Origin: CAVZRC01 sp963777695
GTDB taxonomy: Bacteria; Planctomycetota; Planctomycetia; Isosphaerales; Isosphaeraceae
Direction of reading: 5' to 3'
DNA: 64,000 nucleotides
Assembly (NCBI GenBank): GCA_963777695.1
Contig: CAVZRC010000003.1
Location: 2,666,001-2,730,000, forward strand
The notes beneath the pieces were generated by a model. It saw only the letters and a list, made by a program, of their open reading frames with translations. It had not been told where the DNA came from and did not search any database. The number at the start of each line of letters is the position of its first letter. Positions within the stretch are counted from its first letter, which is position 1. Positions 8,910 to 16,815 of this stretch are shown here, piece by piece. A program made the translations under genes and the position numbers.

Positions 8910-10994
8910 ATGGAAAATCTCCGCAACGTCCGCAATATCGGCATCTCGGCCCACATCGACTCGGGCAAGACCACGCTCACCGAGCGGGTCCTGTTCTACG
9001 CCGGCCGCACCCACGTGATCAAGGAAGTCAAGGGTGAAGGCGCGGTGATGGACCACATGGAGTTGGAGAAGGAACGAGGGATCACGATCACCTCGGCCGC
9101 CACCACCGTCCAGTGGAATGACACGAAGATCAACATCATCGACACCCCGGGGCACGTCGATTTCACCGTGGAGGTCGAGCGATCGCTCCGCGTCCTCGAC
9201 GGCGCCGTGCTCGTCCTCTGCGCCGTGGCCGGTGTGCAGTCGCAGTCGATCACCGTCGATCGCCAGATGAAGCGATACGCGGTCCCTCGGATCGCTTTCA
9301 TCAACAAGATGGACCGCACCGGCGCCAACCCGGTCAATGTGATCGAGCAGCTCGAGAGCAAGCTCGGCCTGACGGCCATCCCGTTGCAAATCCCGATCGG
9401 CCTGGAATCGAACTTCGCGGGCGTGATCGACCTGATCGATCAGGTCGCCGTCTACTTCGATGGCGAGAAGGGCGAGACGGTCCGTTGCGAGCCGATCCCG
9501 GCCGACCTGGTCGAGGCCGCCCAACGGGGACGGCAGAAGATGCTCGAATCCTTGTCGATGCTCTCCGACGAGCTCATGTCGCTGCTGCTGGAAGAGCAGG
9601 AAGTGCCGATCGACCTGATCCACAAGACGATCCGGGAGGGGACGATCGCCCAGCAGATCTGCCCGGTGATGATCGGCACGGCCTATCGGAACAAGGGCAT
9701 CCAGTCGCTGCTCGACGCGGTGAACCGGTATCTCCCCAGCCCGCTCGATCGCGCGATCTTCGCCAAGGACCTCAACAACGGCGGGGCCGAGGTGCCACTG
9801 GCCCCCGACCCGGATGCGCCCCTGGTGGCCATGGCGTTCAAACTGGTCGAGGAGCCGTTCGGGCAGGTCACGTTCGTCCGGATCTACCAGGGCACCCTCC
9901 AAAAGGGCACCTTCTACTACAACACCCGGCAGAAGAAGCGGGCCCGGATCAGCCGGATCCTCCGCGTCCACGCCGATCAGAAGGAAGACATCGACTCGGC
10001 CTCCGCGGGCGACATCGTGGCCGTCATGGGCATCGAGTGCGCGACCGGCGACACGTATTGCTCCGAGGGGAGCGAGATGGCGCTGGAGAGCATCTATGCC
10101 GCCGAGCCCGTGATCGACCTGTCGATCCAGCCCGCCAAGCGGGCCGATTACGACAAGCTCTCGAAGGCCCTGAACCGCTTCATGCGGGAGGATCCGACCT
10201 TCCGAGTGCATGTCGACAAGGAGACGAGCGAGACGATCATCTCCGGGATGGGCGAGCTGCACCTGGAGATCTACGTCGAGCGGATCCGTCGCGAGTACAA
10301 GGTCGAATGCACCGTCGGGGCCCCGAAGGTCAGCTACCGCGAGGCGCCGACCGTCGAGACGCCGTTCAACTACAAGCACAGGAAGCAGACCGGCGGCTCC
10401 GGTCAGTACGCCCACGTCGTCGGCAAGCTGGTCCCGATGGATCCCCAGTCGCCCGAGACCTTCGTCTTCGAGAACAAGGTCAGCGGCGGCCGGATCCCTA
10501 CCGAGTATATCCCCTCGGTCGAGAAGGGGTTCCGCGAATCGATGCACAAAGGGCCCGTCGCGGGTTATGAGGTCATGGGCGTACACATGATCTTGGAGGA
10601 CGGGTCGTATCACGACGTGGACTCCTCGACCATGGCGTTCGAGATCTGTGCCCGCGACTGTTTCCGCGAGACCTTCAAGAGGGCCGAGCCGGTCCTCCTG
10701 GAGCCGATCATGAAGGTCGAGGTCGAGATCCCGACCGAGTTCCAGGGGCCGGTGACCGGCGCGATCTCCTCGAAGCGGGGCGTCATCCTGGGCACCGAAT
10801 CCCGATCGGGCTACTCGGTCATCAGCGCCGAAGTGCCCCTCGCCGAGATGTTCGGCTACTCGAACGATCTGCGGAGCTCGACCCAGGGCAAGGGGAGCTT
10901 CAGCATGGAGTTCCTCAAGTACCAGAAACTGCCTTCGCGATTCCAGGAAGAGATCGTCAAGAAGGCGACCCTGGCCAAGGTCGGCGCCAAGTAA
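8910..10994 (+). CDS. fusA: Translation elongation factor G (spirochaete/planctomycete/mitochondrial-1 type)
   Basis: This 694-residue GTPase drives translocation of tRNA and mRNA on the ribosome. The start is ATG 8910 (MENLRNVRNIGISAHIDSGK). G motifs are present: AHIDSGKT at residues 14-21, ERGITI, DTPGHVDF and NKMDR. Domains II to V follow, with the domain IV region (KHRKQTGGSGQYAHV) and a normal C-terminus. Ser in the P-loop (AHIDSGKT rather than AHIDAGKT) and the following LFYAGR segment are features of the spdEFG1/mtEFG1 subgroup, which performs translocation. It has no ribosomal-protein neighbours here, unlike the classical str operon. The gene is intact and followed by a strong terminator. 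Confidence 0.95.
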   Translation: MENLRNVRNIGISAHIDSGKTTLTERVLFYAGRTHVIKEVKGEGAVMDHMELEKERGITITSAATTVQWNDTKINIIDTPGHVDFTVEVERSLRVLDGAVLVLCAVAGVQSQSITVDRQMKRYAVPRIAFINKMDRTGANPVNVIEQLESKLGLTAIPLQIPIGLESNFAGVIDLIDQVAVYFDGEKGETVRCEPIPADLVEAAQRGRQKMLESLSMLSDELMSLLLEEQEVPIDLIHKTIREGTIAQQICPVMIGTAYRNKGIQSLLDAVNRYLPSPLDRAIFAKDLNNGGAEVPLAPDPDAPLVAMAFKLVEEPFGQVTFVRIYQGTLQKGTFYYNTRQKKRARISRILRVHADQKEDIDSASAGDIVAVMGIECATGDTYCSEGSEMALESIYAAEPVIDLSIQPAKRADYDKLSKALNRFMREDPTFRVHVDKETSETIISGMGELHLEIYVERIRREYKVECTVGAPKVSYREAPTVETPFNYKHRKQTGGSGQYAHVVGKLVPMDPQSPETFVFENKVSGGRIPTEYIPSVEKGFRESMHKGPVAGYEVMGVHMILEDGSYHDVDSSTMAFEICARDCFRETFKRAEPVLLEPIMKVEVEIPTEFQGPVTGAISSKRGVILGTESRSGYSVISAEVPLAEMFGYSNDLRSSTQGKGSFSMEFLKYQKLPSRFQEEIVKKATLAKVGAK

Positions 10995-11027
10995 GGGCCT
11001 GCCCGGATACCATGCTCGGAATCAAAG

Positions 11028-11074
11028 GATGCCCGATCTCTCCATTCACGGGGGAATCGGGCATCTTCGTTTTT
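11028..11074 (+). terminator. Rho-independent terminator of fusA
   Basis: A perfect 10-bp stem, GATGCCCGAT (11028-11037) with ATCGGGCATC (11056-11065), is followed by TTCGTTTTT. It begins 34 bp after the fusA stop and ends just before the 3' end of the opposing MBL gene. Confidence 0.85.
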
Positions 11075-11098
11075 CACGAACCGATCTGGAGGGGACGC

Positions 11099-11773
11099 TC
11101 ACGCATCCTGCTTCAGTGCCTTGACATAATCGATGAACTGGCGCGTATCCCGCAATGGCGGCCCGTGTCCGAAGCAGATCAACCTCGGCTCGAGGTCGAT
11201 CAGCCGGAGGGCCGATCGTCGATTGCGGGCCGGGTCGATGGAGAAGACCTGCTGGGGCTCGCAGAGCATGGTCCGGCCGTTCCAAATATTGAGGTTAGCG
11301 AGGACGTCACCCAGGACGAGGATCCGATCGGACTCTCGCCAGAAGCAGATGTGCCCCGCAGTATGCCCGGGTGACTCGATGACCGTGAAGGTGCCGACCT
11401 GATCGCCCTCGCGGAGTCGTCGGGCGACCGGATGAGGCGGGCCGGTCCAGATCGGCCCGACCGTGCCGGACAGCCAGTTCCTGGGCATCCGCCTCATGAT
11501 CTCTCCCGGCGTCTCCATCGCGTCGGCATCCCCCTCGCTGCACCAGAGCGGGATTCCCAGGGCCTCGCAGATGGCATGGCTCGACCCCTGATGATCGGGA
11601 TGCGCGTGCGTCAGCGCGTGCAACGTCACCGATCGGCCGCGGAGCCGGCGGAGGATCCGCTTCGCCGCGAATCGCGTGGACGAGTCCACCAGGACTTCGC
11701 CCAGCAAATAGACATTGATCGCATAGGGCGGGAATCCTTCCAGGATGTACAGATCATCGGCCAGTCGCTTCAT
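11099..11773 (-). CDS. MBL-fold metallo-hydrolase
   Basis: A 224-residue metallo-beta-lactamase-fold enzyme. The start is ATG 11773 (MKRLADDLYILEGFPPYAIN); the longer frame upstream lacks family similarity. Metal ligands are visible: THAHPDHQG, then GHTAGH, the bridging Asp in VLGDVLANL, and the last His in CFGHGPPL. The fold hydrolyses thioesters, lactones or phosphoesters; the substrate is unknown. The N-terminal NVYLLGEVLVDSS is typical of small glyoxalase-II-like hydrolases. It is divergent from the GT39-like gene (130 bp between starts) and convergent with fusA. Confidence 0.85.
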   Translation of the reverse strand: MKRLADDLYILEGFPPYAINVYLLGEVLVDSSTRFAAKRILRRLRGRSVTLHALTHAHPDHQGSSHAICEALGIPLWCSEGDADAMETPGEIMRRMPRNWLSGTVGPIWTGPPHPVARRLREGDQVGTFTVIESPGHTAGHICFWRESDRILVLGDVLANLNIWNGRTMLCEPQQVFSIDPARNRRSALRLIDLEPRLICFGHGPPLRDTRQFIDYVKALKQDA

Positions 11774-11903
11774 CTTCCAGATTCCCCGCGGATTTCTCGG
11801 AATCGCGTCCGTCGGCCACTCGCATTGACGCAAATCACTCGCCCGATCAGAATCCGTCCCCGGTACCGGCAAGAGGATAATCAGGATATCGGAGACCGCC
11901 GCG

Positions 11904-13418
11904 ATGGTCAGGGCGAATCGACGGATCGACGCTTCGCTCATCATCCTGGCGATCGCGATCCGGATCGCCGCGGTGCTGGTCCTCCGGAGTTACGCGGTCC
12001 CGCGTAGCACCTACGAACACGGCGAGATCGCGGCGAACCTGCTGGCCGGCCGCGGCTTCACGACCCGGTTCCTGGGGGCGGAAGGGCCGACCTCGCAACA
12101 GGCTCCCGTCTATCCGTATCTCGTGGCGATTTGCTACGCGATCGGCGGCGTGGGCACGCCGAGGGCCTTGCTGATCCTGGAGACAGGTCAGTCGATCCTG
12201 GGCGGTCTCCTCGTGTGGGAGGTCTTGCGTCTGGCCGGGCTTGTCATCCCGGGGCGTCCCTGGATTGCCAGGACGGCCGCTCTGGTGGTCGCGATTCATC
12301 CGACGCTGGTCTATGCGGCGACCCACGTCCAGGTCGCCTCGTTAGGGGCGGTCCTGCTCATCGGGACGCTCGCGCGCGCTTACCGGGCGGGAGCGTCTGG
12401 AAGGGTCAAGGATGCCATCCTCGCGGGTGTCTGGCTCGCCTTGCTGGCCCTCACTGATCCGATCCTCTCCCTGGCAAGCATCGGCATCGCGGGGGCCATC
12501 GGGATGGGACGAGTCGGTGAATCCGGTTGGGTTGGAGCGCTTTACGCTAGGACCAGGCCCGCGCGGGGATCCCCCCCTAACCACCCCTTCGTAAGGGGGG
12601 GAATTGGTGCTTTTCTTTTCCCCCCCTTACGAAGGGGGGGCCAGGGGGGGTGGTTTCGCCTCGTCGTGGTGACGTCGATGACCGCCCTGGCGGGGATCTC
12701 CCCGTGGTTGGTGCGGAATCTCCGGGTCCACGGCGAGTTCGTGGCGATCAAGAGCACCTTCGGCTATGCCTTCTGGCAGGGTAACTGCTCGCTGAGCGAG
12801 GGTACGGACAAAGTCCGCCGGCCTTCGGTGGAGCGTGTCCTTGAACGGAGCCGCGGGGCCACGAGCCTGAGCGGCCTCAATCAGTCGCTCTGGGACGCCC
12901 GGCACGAAGCTGGATATCTGGACGATATCGCCTTGAGCAAGGCCGACTACCGCTTGCTCGGCTCGGTGTCGGAACCGGAGCGGTCACGAATTCTGTTCCG
13001 TCGCGCTCTGGCCGATCTTCGCGCCGATCCGATGCGGTATCTCGATTTGAGCCTGCGTCGATTCCGTTACTTCATCCTCTTCGATGAGACCAATCCCAAG
13101 TCCCGGGTCTGGGCCTATCGCCTGCCGCACGTCGGCCTGACGATCTTCGCCTTCGCGGGGCTCTGGCTGGCCAGCCCCGTGTCGCGAAGGCGGCTGTGGC
13201 CGACGATCGCCACGGCCGCCGCCATCGCCGTCTTTCACTCCTTGACGATCGTGTCGGCACGATTCCACATCCCGCTCGAACCCCTGATGGCGATCTGGGG
13301 CGCGGCGGGGTTGACGCGATGGACCGCCGCTCCGGCCGTGGGCTCACGCCCGACTCCCCACCACGTCGAGCGCGTCGGGGTCGAAGACCGGCTTGCCGTA
13401 GTCCGCCTGGACAAATGA
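11904..13418 (+). CDS. Polytopic membrane glycosyltransferase-like protein (GT39/ArnT type) with a translated palindrome
   Basis: A 504-residue protein starting at ATG 11904 with GGAG nine bases upstream. It has about eight to ten membrane segments and an early loop EHGEIAANLLAGRGFTTRF, which matches the dolichyl-phosphate-mannose transferase-like (GT39) family; those enzymes use lipid-linked sugars at the outer membrane face. A later loop contains LVRNLRVHGEFVAIKSTFGY, and the sequence QGNCSLSEGT follows. About 27 residues (SPPNHPFVRGGIGAFLFPPL, then RRGGQGGW) are encoded by an 80-bp palindromic repeat that sits in frame between two membrane regions. The C-terminal 25 codons overlap the opposing gene at 13344-13799. 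The sugar and acceptor are unknown. Confidence 0.75.
   Translation: MVRANRRIDASLIILAIAIRIAAVLVLRSYAVPRSTYEHGEIAANLLAGRGFTTRFLGAEGPTSQQAPVYPYLVAICYAIGGVGTPRALLILETGQSILGGLLVWEVLRLAGLVIPGRPWIARTAALVVAIHPTLVYAATHVQVASLGAVLLIGTLARAYRAGASGRVKDAILAGVWLALLALTDPILSLASIGIAGAIGMGRVGESGWVGALYARTRPARGSPPNHPFVRGGIGAFLFPPLRRGGQGGWFRLVVVTSMTALAGISPWLVRNLRVHGEFVAIKSTFGYAFWQGNCSLSEGTDKVRRPSVERVLERSRGATSLSGLNQSLWDARHEAGYLDDIALSKADYRLLGSVSEPERSRILFRRALADLRADPMRYLDLSLRRFRYFILFDETNPKSRVWAYRLPHVGLTIFAFAGLWLASPVSRRRLWPTIATAAAIAVFHSLTIVSARFHIPLEPLMAIWGAAGLTRWTAAPAVGSRPTPHHVERVGVEDRLAVVRLDK
12571..12650. repeat. 80-bp palindromic element inside a coding gene
   Basis: The left arm 12571-12601 and right arm 12620-12650 are inverted copies with about three mismatches, built of C7 and G7 runs around CCTTCGTAAGG. 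Each arm can also fold on itself (CCCCTTCGTAAGGGG). The reading frame of the GT39-like gene passes through without a stop. Confidence 0.85.
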
Positions 13419-13799
13419 CTCGGCCTTCTCCGCCGCCCGGGCGTGCATGAACGCCAGGATCAGGCTCGTGGCCATTGCTCCGACGGAGATCAGTGCGGCA
13501 CATCCCCAGGCTACGACCGGCAAGATCGGGACGTCTTCCGTCGGATTCGGTTCCGCAACGACGCTCGTCAAGAATGCCGCGATCACGGACGCGATCGGCA
13601 CGCCCGAACCGATCGCCGCGACACCCCTCGAGCTACCGCCGCCGAGTCCCCGGGGGACTGGCATCTGCAAGTCCATGGACTTGATCCGCTCGCGATGCTC
13701 CCATTCGCGCCTCTTGTGCCGATGCTTCATCACGAGGATGGTCGGGACCAGTGCCAGCGGCATCAGGATGGCTACAATCGGGATGATCAAGGGATCCAT
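13344..13799 (-). CDS. Small membrane protein of unknown function
   Basis: A 151-residue protein. An N-terminal membrane segment (MDPLIIPIVAILMPLALVP) is followed by a basic cytoplasmic stretch (KHRHKRREWEHRERIKSM). Two further hydrophobic segments follow (about residues 65-83 and 92-113), then a soluble acidic tail. The layout resembles short planctomycete proteins annotated only as hypothetical. Its 3' end overlaps the GT39-like gene by 75 bp in convergent orientation. The frame is clean, and the N-terminal hydrophobic-then-basic pattern makes it likely real; no function can be assigned. Confidence 0.65.
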   Translation of the reverse strand: MDPLIIPIVAILMPLALVPTILVMKHRHKRREWEHRERIKSMDLQMPVPRGLGGGSSRGVAAIGSGVPIASVIAAFLTSVVAEPNPTEDVPILPVVAWGCAALISVGAMATSLILAFMHARAAEKAESFVQADYGKPVFDPDALDVVGSRA

Positions 13800-14133
13800 C
13801 GCAGTCGTTCCTCAAAGGGATTTGACGGGACTATTTCCTATGAGCGTACGGACGGGTCGCCGGCTTCAACCTCGTGCGACGACGAAAAGTCTGTCTCGCG
13901 AGGCCTTTGTGGGGTGCTCTGTGAGCACCGATCCGGGGTGGTCCGCCGAATTCCGGTGCTCACAGAGCACCCTACAAGACCGCCACCGCAGCTTCTCAGA
14001 CAGACTCTAACTCAAGACCAGGAAAGAATCGGAGTCCATCGCGAGTAACCCCTTCTTTCTTGACGGGTCTTCGAGGAAGATTCGAGTACGAGGCAAGGAG
14101 AACGATCATCAACCTAGAGGCGAGGACTGCCCA
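13800..14133. repeat. Intergenic region with a two-arm palindromic element (13912-13972)
   Basis: GGGTGCTCTGTGAGCACCG (13912-13930) is perfectly inverted at 13954-13972, flanked by TTTGTGG and TACAAG. Each arm is itself a hairpin (GGTGCTC, 3-nt loop, GAGCACC). No gene is seen. The rest probably contains the divergent promoters of the membrane protein and glpK. Confidence 0.8.
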
Positions 14134-15630
14134 ATGACTCGCGACCATCTCCTGGTGATCGACCAGGGGACCACCAGCACGCGGGCCGTCGTCTATAATG
14201 CCCAACTTCAGGTGGTCGGGCAGGGTCAGGCGGAGGTCCTTCCGACTTACCCGCAATCGGGCTGGGTCGAGCACGACCCGGATGCCCTGGTCCGATCGGT
14301 CGGACCGCAAGTGACCCGGGCGTTCGACGAGTCGGGCGTGAAGTCGGATCGGATCGCGGCCATCGGCCTGACCAACCAACGCGAAACGACGATCGTCTGG
14401 GAGCGAGAGACCGGTCGGGCAATCGCGCCGGCGCTGGTCTGGCAGGATCGTCGGACGGCGTCGGTTTGCGACCGGCTCAAGCACAAGCAGGATTGGGTCG
14501 CCGATCGGACCGGACTGGTCATCGACCCGTATTTCTCCGCCACCAAGATCGCCTGGATCCTCGACAATGTCCCGGACGCCCGCCGACGCGCCGAGGCCGG
14601 AGAGCTGGTCGCGGGGACCGTCGACAGCTTCCTCGTCTGGCACCTGACCGGCGGCCGGCGGTTCGTCACCGACGGCACCAATGCATCCCGTACCTTGCTC
14701 ATGGATCTGAGAACTCTCGAATGGGCCGAGGACCTCTGTCAATTCTTCGGAGTCCCGCGCGGAATATTGGCCGAAATCCGGCCGAGCTCCGGGGAGTTCG
14801 GTAGGACGGAGGGACTGGGCTTCCTCCCCGACGGCCTGCCGATCATGGGGATCGCCGGCGATCAGCAGGCGTCGCTCATCGGTCAGGGCTGCGTGGATGC
14901 CGGCCAGGCGAAGTGTACCTACGGCACGGGGGCCTTCCTCCTCGCCCATACCGGCGGTCGGATCGTGCCGTCGCGCAACGGCCTGATCACCACGCTGGCA
15001 GCCACGATCGGCGATCAGCCCCCGCAGTATGCCCTGGAAGGGAGCGTGTTCGTCGCCGGGGCGGCGGTGCAGTGGTTCCGCGACGGCCTCAAGGCGATCG
15101 GCGCCTCGTACGAAATCAACCCCCTGTCGCTCGAATCCGACCCGACCATGGACGTCATCTTCGTGCCGGCCTTGACGGGGATGGGTGCCCCCTACTGGCA
15201 ACCCTCGGCCCGAGGGACCATGTTCAACCTGACGCGCGCCACCACGATCGCCGACCTCGCGCGGGCCACGCTCGAAGGGGTCGCCTTCCAGGTCGCCGAC
15301 CTGATCCAGGCGATGAATGACGACCTCGGCTACCGACTGGCGGACGTCCGTGCCGACGGCGGGATGGCGAAATCCGACCCGTTCCTCCAGTTCCAGGCGG
15401 ACCTCCTGGGACTGCCGATCAACCGCAGCCCGCATACCGAATCGACGGCGATGGGCGCCGCACTCCTGGCCGGCCTGGGCGCCGGGCTCTGGCCGGACAC
15501 CGCGTCGGCCATCGAGCTGATCACGTCCGGAGGTCGTACATTCTCACCAGGCCGAGACGACGATTGGAGGAAGCAGGTCCACGACCGATGGCGGCGTGCG
15601 GTCGAGACTGTGATCAAGCATTACTCCTGA
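14134..15630 (+). CDS. glpK: Glycerol kinase
   Basis: The 498-residue enzyme phosphorylates glycerol to sn-glycerol 3-phosphate with ATP. FGGY-kinase landmarks are present: the N-terminal phosphate-binding motif VIDQGTTSTRAVVY, TNQRETTIVW, PALVWQDRRT, the GDQQASLIGQG and KCTYGTGAFLL region, and the C-terminal ADGGMAKSDPFLQFQADLLG. The length is normal for GlpK. The start ATG 14134 has GAGG upstream. No glpF or glpD is adjacent, so it stands alone here. It converges with the PD-(D/E)XK-like gene with a 15-bp gap and no obvious terminator between them. Confidence 0.95.
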   Translation: MTRDHLLVIDQGTTSTRAVVYNAQLQVVGQGQAEVLPTYPQSGWVEHDPDALVRSVGPQVTRAFDESGVKSDRIAAIGLTNQRETTIVWERETGRAIAPALVWQDRRTASVCDRLKHKQDWVADRTGLVIDPYFSATKIAWILDNVPDARRRAEAGELVAGTVDSFLVWHLTGGRRFVTDGTNASRTLLMDLRTLEWAEDLCQFFGVPRGILAEIRPSSGEFGRTEGLGFLPDGLPIMGIAGDQQASLIGQGCVDAGQAKCTYGTGAFLLAHTGGRIVPSRNGLITTLAATIGDQPPQYALEGSVFVAGAAVQWFRDGLKAIGASYEINPLSLESDPTMDVIFVPALTGMGAPYWQPSARGTMFNLTRATTIADLARATLEGVAFQVADLIQAMNDDLGYRLADVRADGGMAKSDPFLQFQADLLGLPINRSPHTESTAMGAALLAGLGAGLWPDTASAIELITSGGRTFSPGRDDDWRKQVHDRWRRAVETVIKHYS

Positions 15631-15645
15631 TCGGAAGGATCGTAC

Positions 15646-16245
15646 TCAAGCATTGTCGACGATGGTCTTCAGGATGCCCATGAGCTTCGGCAGGTTGTCG
15701 ATGAAGTGCTCGTCCCGATCGAGCAAGACCTCGTCGCCATCCATACGCAAGAACTTCCATGCGGCGCCCGTGCTGACGACGCCGAACACCGGCCCCGATC
15801 GTTCGTGGGTACGCTCGTTGCTGAGCCGGGCCGCGTAGGTGGCCGCGATGCACTGGCCGAGTCCCGTGCGGATCAGGTCGTTCTTGGCCTCGACGACCGC
15901 GACGAAAGGGGCGCGCAAGATATGCTCGCTGCCGCCCCTGGTGAGGATGAAATCGCAGTAGCCGTTCAGTCCTCGCGATGGCTCCATATCCCACTCGACG
16001 CCGGAAAACAGGGCGATCTTGCCCCCCGCCAATCGTCGTAGCTCGAGCAAGACCGGGGCGATGATGAACTCGGACTTGGCTTTCTCCGTGCTGTTGGCCA
16101 GGGCCAACTGGACGCCCTCGCGGACGATCTCGGCGATCGATTCCCGGACCGGGCACTCCGACGCGGACGCAAAAAGGTCCGCGTCGCGGAGGTGCAGCCC
16201 GAGGTCCTGCTCCACCCTGGGGAAGGTGAAGTCGCGAAAGGCCAT
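15646..16245 (-). CDS. PD-(D/E)XK-like protein of unknown function
   Basis: A 199-residue protein taken from ATG 16245 (MAFRDFTFPRVEQDLGLHLR). The core shows an Asp in YCDFILTRGG, followed after about 15 residues by FVAVVEAKND, the D...ExK arrangement of PD-(D/E)XK nuclease folds. A YAARLSNERTH segment and the strand GVVSTGAAWKFLRMDG follow. Similar stand-alone proteins are related to the N-terminal region of type I restriction subunits, but no methylase or specificity subunit is nearby. It may be an orphan or decayed enzyme. The gene is upstream of none of its neighbours in a convincing operon; the HicA-like gene ends 85 bp before its start on the same strand. Confidence 0.6.
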   Translation of the reverse strand: MAFRDFTFPRVEQDLGLHLRDADLFASASECPVRESIAEIVREGVQLALANSTEKAKSEFIIAPVLLELRRLAGGKIALFSGVEWDMEPSRGLNGYCDFILTRGGSEHILRAPFVAVVEAKNDLIRTGLGQCIAATYAARLSNERTHERSGPVFGVVSTGAAWKFLRMDGDEVLLDRDEHFIDNLPKLMGILKTIVDNA

Positions 16246-16330
16246 GATTCCTCGATCCCCACGACTGCGTCCGCGTCGCCGTCGAGCGTAAATGGATTGG
16301 CTGATCGATCGCGGGAAGCCGCTGCGAGTC

Positions 16331-16564
16331 TCAGACCAGGCGAGCCCACTCCTCCAGATTGATTTCGCGCCCAATCATCGCCTCGGCTTCGCGGAGCATC
16401 AGTCTGAGTTGCGGGACGGAGTATTCCGAATTCGAGGGAAGTGTCAGTCGATGCTCGCCAAACACCATGAACTGATGCTTGGCTCCTGAGAACACCCCCT
16501 CGAACCCGAGCTGACGCAACCCTCGAATGAAATCCGAGCGTTTACACGGACTCCACTTCGGCAT
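16331..16564 (-). CDS. HicA-like toxin
   Basis: A 77-residue protein (MPKWSPCKRSDFIRGLRQLG) with the small dsRBD-like HicA layout: a basic N-terminus, then the strand FSGAKHQFMVFGEHRLTLP with a His in the position expected for the catalytic residue, then a helical end. HicA toxins cleave mRNA. It overlaps the 3' end of the HicB-like gene by 23 bp, which implies coupled translation of antitoxin then toxin. The match is by layout and motif only; the usual GSHH motif is replaced by GAKHQ, so activity is uncertain. Confidence 0.7.
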   Translation of the reverse strand: MPKWSPCKRSDFIRGLRQLGFEGVFSGAKHQFMVFGEHRLTLPSNSEYSVPQLRLMLREAEAMIGREINLEEWARLV

Positions 16565-16814
16565 GCGTCACATCCTTATTGAGATCGATACCTCCTATGA
16601 CCGGCAGGCGATGTCCCAATTTGAGCCCGAGCAGCAGCCAATCCTCGAGGACCGATCGCAGCTCTCGCTCGCATTCCCTGAGGGAGCTCGCGAAAGCGAT
16701 CACGCCCGGGCAGATGGGGATGCATCCCCCGTAGGAGCCGTCTTCAAGCTTCTCGAAGTCGGCCCCATCGAGGGCATGCTCAAGATATTCACTGAGAATA
16801 CCAAATCCAGTCAT
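16542..16814 (-). CDS. HicB-like antitoxin
   Basis: A 90-residue protein whose core reads EKLEDGSYGGCIPICPGVIA and then ASSLRECERELRSVLEDWLL. This is the degraded RNase-H-like fold of HicB antitoxins, including the YxxxIPxxPGVxA pattern. It binds and neutralises HicA. There is no obvious DNA-binding extension after the domain, only NKDVTHAEVESV. The gene starts one base after the ppdK stop on the same strand, so it may be transcribed and even translated with ppdK, which is unusual for a toxin-antitoxin locus. Confidence 0.75.
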   Translation of the reverse strand: MTGFGILSEYLEHALDGADFEKLEDGSYGGCIPICPGVIAFASSLRECERELRSVLEDWLLLGLKLGHRLPVIGGIDLNKDVTHAEVESV

Positions 16815-16815
16815 G

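Noticed and set aside
8838..10613. 591-codon open frame opposite fusA
   Set aside because: Antisense of a universally conserved gene; composition typical of a shadow frame.
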